From the NCBI GenBank assembly GCA_902470475.1, contig CABRGT010000082.1:1-7360 (forward strand): DNA of 7,360 bases, read 5' to 3'. Both the position numbers and the translations under genes were made by a program. This DNA is from an uncultured Porphyromonadaceae bacterium (GTDB lineage: Bacteria; Bacteroidota; Bacteroidia; Bacteroidales; Muribaculaceae). Shown here one piece after another: positions 4,106 to 7,360 of the stretch (positions are counted from its first letter, which is position 1; each line of letters starts with the position of its first letter). Below the pieces are notes generated by a model, which was not told the origin of the DNA, ran no database searches, and saw nothing but the letters and a program-made list of their open reading frames with translations.

Positions 4106-7100
4106 CAGCTGGCAGGTAGGGTAAGCACTTCTTCAAATATGGCCACCGCTTCGCCCACCGACTTCACATTGGCGATCGAGAAGCTCTGGCGCGAGGCGTT
4201 ATGGCGGATTTTCACGCGCCGCGGATGCGCCGTGAGGTAGGTGAGCAGCCGTCCGAACATCGGCGACATGTAATATGCCCGGTTCGACTCGCCCACAAAG
4301 TATATGTACATCACGCCCCCTTTGAGGTTGACTTTCTCGATGCCCAGCCGCCGGGCCAGCCTCCGCAGCCGCGGCACGCGCAGCAGCTCCTCGGTCTCGT
4401 GCGGCAGCTGTCCGAAGCGGTCGCGCAGGCGCTCGGCGAATGCCTTCACCTGATCGTCACGCTCGATGCTGTCAAGCTCCTGGTACAGGGCTATGCGCTC
4501 CGAGGCCTGCGGCACGTATGTGGGCGGAAGCAGCAGCTCCATGTCGCTTTCCACCGTGCATTCGGCCACGAAGTCCTCGCTGTCCACGATGTCGTTGGTT
4601 GCATGGTCGAGTTCGGCGAATTCCTCCGTGCGCAGCTCCGTGACGGCTTCCTTCAGTATTTTCTGATACGTCTCGTAGCCCAGGTCGGCGATGAAGCCGC
4701 TCTGCTCGGCTCCCAGCAGGTTGCCCGCTCCGCGGATGTCGAGGTCCTGCATCGCGATGTGGATGCCCGACCCAAGGTCCGAGAAGCTTTCGATGGCCTG
4801 CAGGCGCCGCCGCGCTACCGGCGACAGCGGATTGCCCGGTGGCACCGTCAGATAGCAGAACGCCTTGCGCGAGCTGCGCCCCACGCGCCCGCGCAGCTGG
4901 TGCAGTTCGCTCAGGCCGAAATTCTGGGCGTTGTTCACAATGATGGTGTTTACGCGCGGCATGTCCACGCCGCTCTCGATTATCGTTGTCGACAGCAGCA
5001 CGTCGTAGTCGTGCGCCGCGAAGTCTACGATCGCTTTCTCGAGCTGTTCGGGCGGCATCTGGCCGTGTGCCACGATCGTGCGTGCGTCCGGCACCAGGCG
5101 GTTCACCATATTCTGCAGCGTCATCAGACCCTCGATGCGGTTGTTGACGATGAACACCTGCCCGCCGCGGGCCATCTCGAAATTGATCGCCTCGGACATG
5201 AGGTCGTCATCGAGCGATGTCACCGACGTCACTATCGGGTAGCGGTTGGCCGGCGGCGTGGTGATCGACGACAGGTCGCGCGCGCCCATCAGCGAGAACT
5301 GCAGCGTGCGCGGGATGGGGGTGGCGCTCATTGTCAGCGTGTCAATGTTCACCTTCATCTGCTTGAGCTTCTCCTTGACGGCCACGCCGAATTTCTGTTC
5401 CTCGTCCACCACCAGCAGTCCCAGGTCCTTGAACTTCACCGTCTTCCCGATCAGCTTGTGCGTGCCGATGATGATGTCGATCTTGCCCGCGGCCAGGTCG
5501 GCCAGTATTTCTTTCACCTGCTTGGGCGAGCGGGCGCGCGACAGGTAGTCCACGCGCACCGGGAAATCCTTCAGACGCTCGCTGAAGGTGGTGTAATGCT
5601 GGTAGGCGAGTACCGTCGTCGGAACCAGCACGGCCACCTGCTTGCCGTCCGTCGCGGCCTTGAAGGCGGCGCGCACTGCTATTTCGGTCTTGCCGAAGCC
5701 CACGTCGCCGCAGATCAGGCGGTCCATCGGTCGGTCGCTCTCCATATCGGCTTTCACGGCCTTGGTGGCCGTCAGCTGGTCGGGCGTGTCTTCATACACG
5801 AACGATGCCTCCAGCTCGTTCTGCATGTACGTGTCGGGCGAGAACGCGAATCCTTTCTCCTGTCGCCGCCGGGCGTAGAGCTGTATCAGGTCGCGCGCTA
5901 TGTCCTTAAGTTTCGACTTGGTGCGCTCCTTCACCTTGTTCCACTGCCCTGAGCCGATGCGGTTGAGCTTGGGCGCGACGCCTTCTTTGCCGCGGTATTT
6001 CGACAGCTTGTGCAGCGAGTGTATCGACACGAAGATGATGTCGTTGTTCTGATACACGAGCTTTATCATCTCCTGCGTGTGGCCTCCCACGTCGGTGCGC
6101 AGCAGTCCGGCGAACTTGCCCACTCCGTGGTCCAGGTGCACCACGTAGTCGCCCACTTCCAGCGCGTTGAGTTCCTTGATCGACATGGCCAGCTTGCCCG
6201 ACCGCGCCTTGTCGCTGCGCAGCGTGTACTTGTGGAAGCGGTCGAATATCTGATGGTCGGTGAATACGCACGTCCGCGTCTTGTGATCCACAAAGCCCTC
6301 GTGGAGGGTCGAGTCAACGCCCGTGAACGTAATGTCGTCGCCGCGGTCGGCGAAGATGGCGCGCAGACGCTCGAACTGCTTGTCGTTGTCGCTCAGGATA
6401 TAGATCTTGTAGCCGTCGGCGAGCAGCTTGCCGAATTCCGTGCCTATCAGGTCGAAGTTCTTGTGGTACAATCCCTGCGGCGTGCAGTCGAAGTTCAGTG
6501 TGGCGTCGGCGCCCGGCGCGTCGGGCGCCGACGTGAAGTACAGATGGCGGAAGCGGGCGTCCTCCTGCCGGTATTGCTCCGGATCCACCACGCGGCTCAT
6601 GGCCTTCTCGTCGATGTCGCCGGCGGTCACGGCGTTCTCCGACATGTGTCCGGCCGCTATCTCCGCTATTCGGGCGCAGGTGCGGTCGGGCTCGCGGGCC
6701 ACGATCAGCGTGTCCGGGTCTATGTAGCCGAGCAGCGACAGGCCGCCCTTGCCGCCTGTATGCGCGTCGATGTCGCCCACTATGTCGATGCTCTGCAGGC
6801 GTGCCTCCGACAGCTGTGTCTCGATGTTGAACACACGTATCGAGTCAGCCTCGTCGCCGAAGAAATCCACGCGGTAGGGAAGCTCCGCACCGTAGCCGAA
6901 CACGTCCAGGATCGAACCGCGTACGGCGAAGTGCCCCGGTTCATACACATAGTCGACTTCCTTGAATCCGAGCCCTATAAGCCGCTGCTGCAGTTCCGAC
7001 AGGTCGTAGCGGCCGCCCGTTTCTACGCTGACGGTGTCCCGGTCGATCTGTTCGCGCGAGGCCACCTGTTCAGCCAGGGCCTCGGGGCATGTCACCACAT

Positions 7101-7360
7101 ATTTCAGCGATTTGTCGGCCGTACCGAGCCGGCGCAGGGCCTCGGTGCGCAGTATCACCGACGGTGGATCGACCTGGCCGTACTTGATGTCGCGTTTGTA
7201 GCCCGATGGGAAGAAGGCCACTGCATCCTCGCCCGCGAGCCGGGCCAGATCGTGGTACAGATATCCGGCGTCATCCGCATCGAAGCCTATTACCAGCAGC
7301 GGGCGCCCCGGCTTCACGCCGATGCCGGCAATGGCCATGGCGGCCGCCGATCCCGCCGCT
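4105..7360 (-). CDS. mfd: Transcription-repair coupling factor Mfd, 5' end cut by the window
   Basis: A DNA translocase that pushes stalled RNA polymerase off damaged DNA and recruits UvrA in nucleotide excision repair. About 1,084 codons are visible, counted from the right edge. The UvrB-like N-terminal region includes YVYEPGHFAVRGSILDVFGY. The RNA-polymerase-interaction (CarD-like) domain is at about 394-460 (LEVGDYVVHLDHGVGKFAGL). The superfamily 2 helicase core has Walker A GDVGFGKT at about 551, DEEQ at about 652, SATPIPRT near 677 and QLRGRVGR near 820. The translocation motif RGAGNLLGAEQSG lies near 870, and a D7-like domain follows. The ATG at 7338 is internal: the upstream codons to 7360 continue the conserved frame (GSAAAMAIAG), so the true start lies outside, probably a few dozen residues away. 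It overlaps the radical SAM gene at TGATG. Confidence 0.97.
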   Translation of the reverse strand, partial: AAGSAAAMAIAGIGVKPGRPLLVIGFDADDAGYLYHDLARLAGEDAVAFFPSGYKRDIKYGQVDPPSVILRTEALRRLGTADKSLKYVVTCPEALAEQVASREQIDRDTVSVETGGRYDLSELQQRLIGLGFKEVDYVYEPGHFAVRGSILDVFGYGAELPYRVDFFGDEADSIRVFNIETQLSEARLQSIDIVGDIDAHTGGKGGLSLLGYIDPDTLIVAREPDRTCARIAEIAAGHMSENAVTAGDIDEKAMSRVVDPEQYRQEDARFRHLYFTSAPDAPGADATLNFDCTPQGLYHKNFDLIGTEFGKLLADGYKIYILSDNDKQFERLRAIFADRGDDITFTGVDSTLHEGFVDHKTRTCVFTDHQIFDRFHKYTLRSDKARSGKLAMSIKELNALEVGDYVVHLDHGVGKFAGLLRTDVGGHTQEMIKLVYQNNDIIFVSIHSLHKLSKYRGKEGVAPKLNRIGSGQWNKVKERTKSKLKDIARDLIQLYARRRQEKGFAFSPDTYMQNELEASFVYEDTPDQLTATKAVKADMESDRPMDRLICGDVGFGKTEIAVRAAFKAATDGKQVAVLVPTTVLAYQHYTTFSERLKDFPVRVDYLSRARSPKQVKEILADLAAGKIDIIIGTHKLIGKTVKFKDLGLLVVDEEQKFGVAVKEKLKQMKVNIDTLTMSATPIPRTLQFSLMGARDLSSITTPPANRYPIVTSVTSLDDDLMSEAINFEMARGGQVFIVNNRIEGLMTLQNMVNRLVPDARTIVAHGQMPPEQLEKAIVDFAAHDYDVLLSTTIIESGVDMPRVNTIIVNNAQNFGLSELHQLRGRVGRSSRKAFCYLTVPPGNPLSPVARRRLQAIESFSDLGSGIHIAMQDLDIRGAGNLLGAEQSGFIADLGYETYQKILKEAVTELRTEEFAELDHATNDIVDSEDFVAECTVESDMELLLPPTYVPQASERIALYQELDSIERDDQVKAFAERLRDRFGQLPHETEELLRVPRLRRLARRLGIEKVNLKGGVMYIYFVGESNRAYYMSPMFGRLLTYLTAHPRRVKIRHNASRQSFSIANVKSVGEAVAIFEEVLTLPAS

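Noticed and set aside
3281..4240. A 319-codon plus-strand open frame
   Set aside because: It is antisense to the radical SAM gene, which carries CxxxCxxC and GGE motifs. The antisense product has no coherent domain.
4201..5952. A 583-codon plus-strand open frame and other long frames opposite mfd
   Set aside because: It lies wholly antisense to the strongly recognisable mfd. Its product is rich in His, Arg, Gln and Val with no motifs, as expected from the opposite strand of a GC-rich gene.

Overview
The window looks like a piece of a Bacteroidota chromosome, most likely a GC-rich gut Bacteroidales, in which the integrase-bearing end of an integrative element lies beside a conserved housekeeping locus. 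The lineage call rests on three things: an integrase of the Bacteroidota type (arm-binding, SAM-like and catalytic domains, with TGLAFCDIKSL in place of the usual Arg I motif), a pair of small excisionase-like helix-turn-helix (HTH) proteins, and promoter-like sequences close to the Bacteroides -33/-7 consensus. Genus and species cannot be read from the sequence alone.

Layout. Positions 1-137 hold the possible tail of an upstream gene, a strong intrinsic terminator (55-86) and the leader of the first HTH gene. Positions 138-712 (+) encode two HTH proteins of 94 and 97 aa whose stop and start overlap as ATGA, followed by a second strong terminator (717-765). Convergent to them, 778-2013 (-) encodes a 411-aa tyrosine recombinase. 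Positions 2014-2755 contain no gene I can defend. This stretch is AT-rich and dense in structure: several hairpins and seven exact copies of TGTTCAC/GTGAACA within about 360 bp. It is the best place to look for the element's end, its att core, and integrase or accessory-factor binding sites. The other end of the element would lie left of the window.

From 2756 onward the sequence looks chromosomal: a possible 42-aa single-pass membrane protein (+), then a leftward (minus-strand) cluster read from the right edge. The cluster is mfd (transcription-repair coupling factor, its first few dozen codons cut off by the window end), a 275-aa radical SAM protein whose ATG overlaps the mfd stop by one base (TGATG), and a 78-aa conserved-looking protein 77 bp further on. 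Mfd is fully recognisable; the radical SAM substrate and the small protein's function are unknown.

Most notable are regulatory sequences. The leaders of the integrase gene and of the HTH operon share an 11-bp block, TTAATCCACAA, directly upstream of the ATG and in the same orientation. A third, inverted copy flanks the terminator at the left. This suggests the two convergent units are controlled by the same factor, plausibly one of the HTH proteins. The TGTTCAC repeat field beyond the integrase is the second candidate for an unreported cis-acting module. I saw no evidence of a new multi-gene defence or metabolic system, and no CRISPR, rRNA or tRNA.
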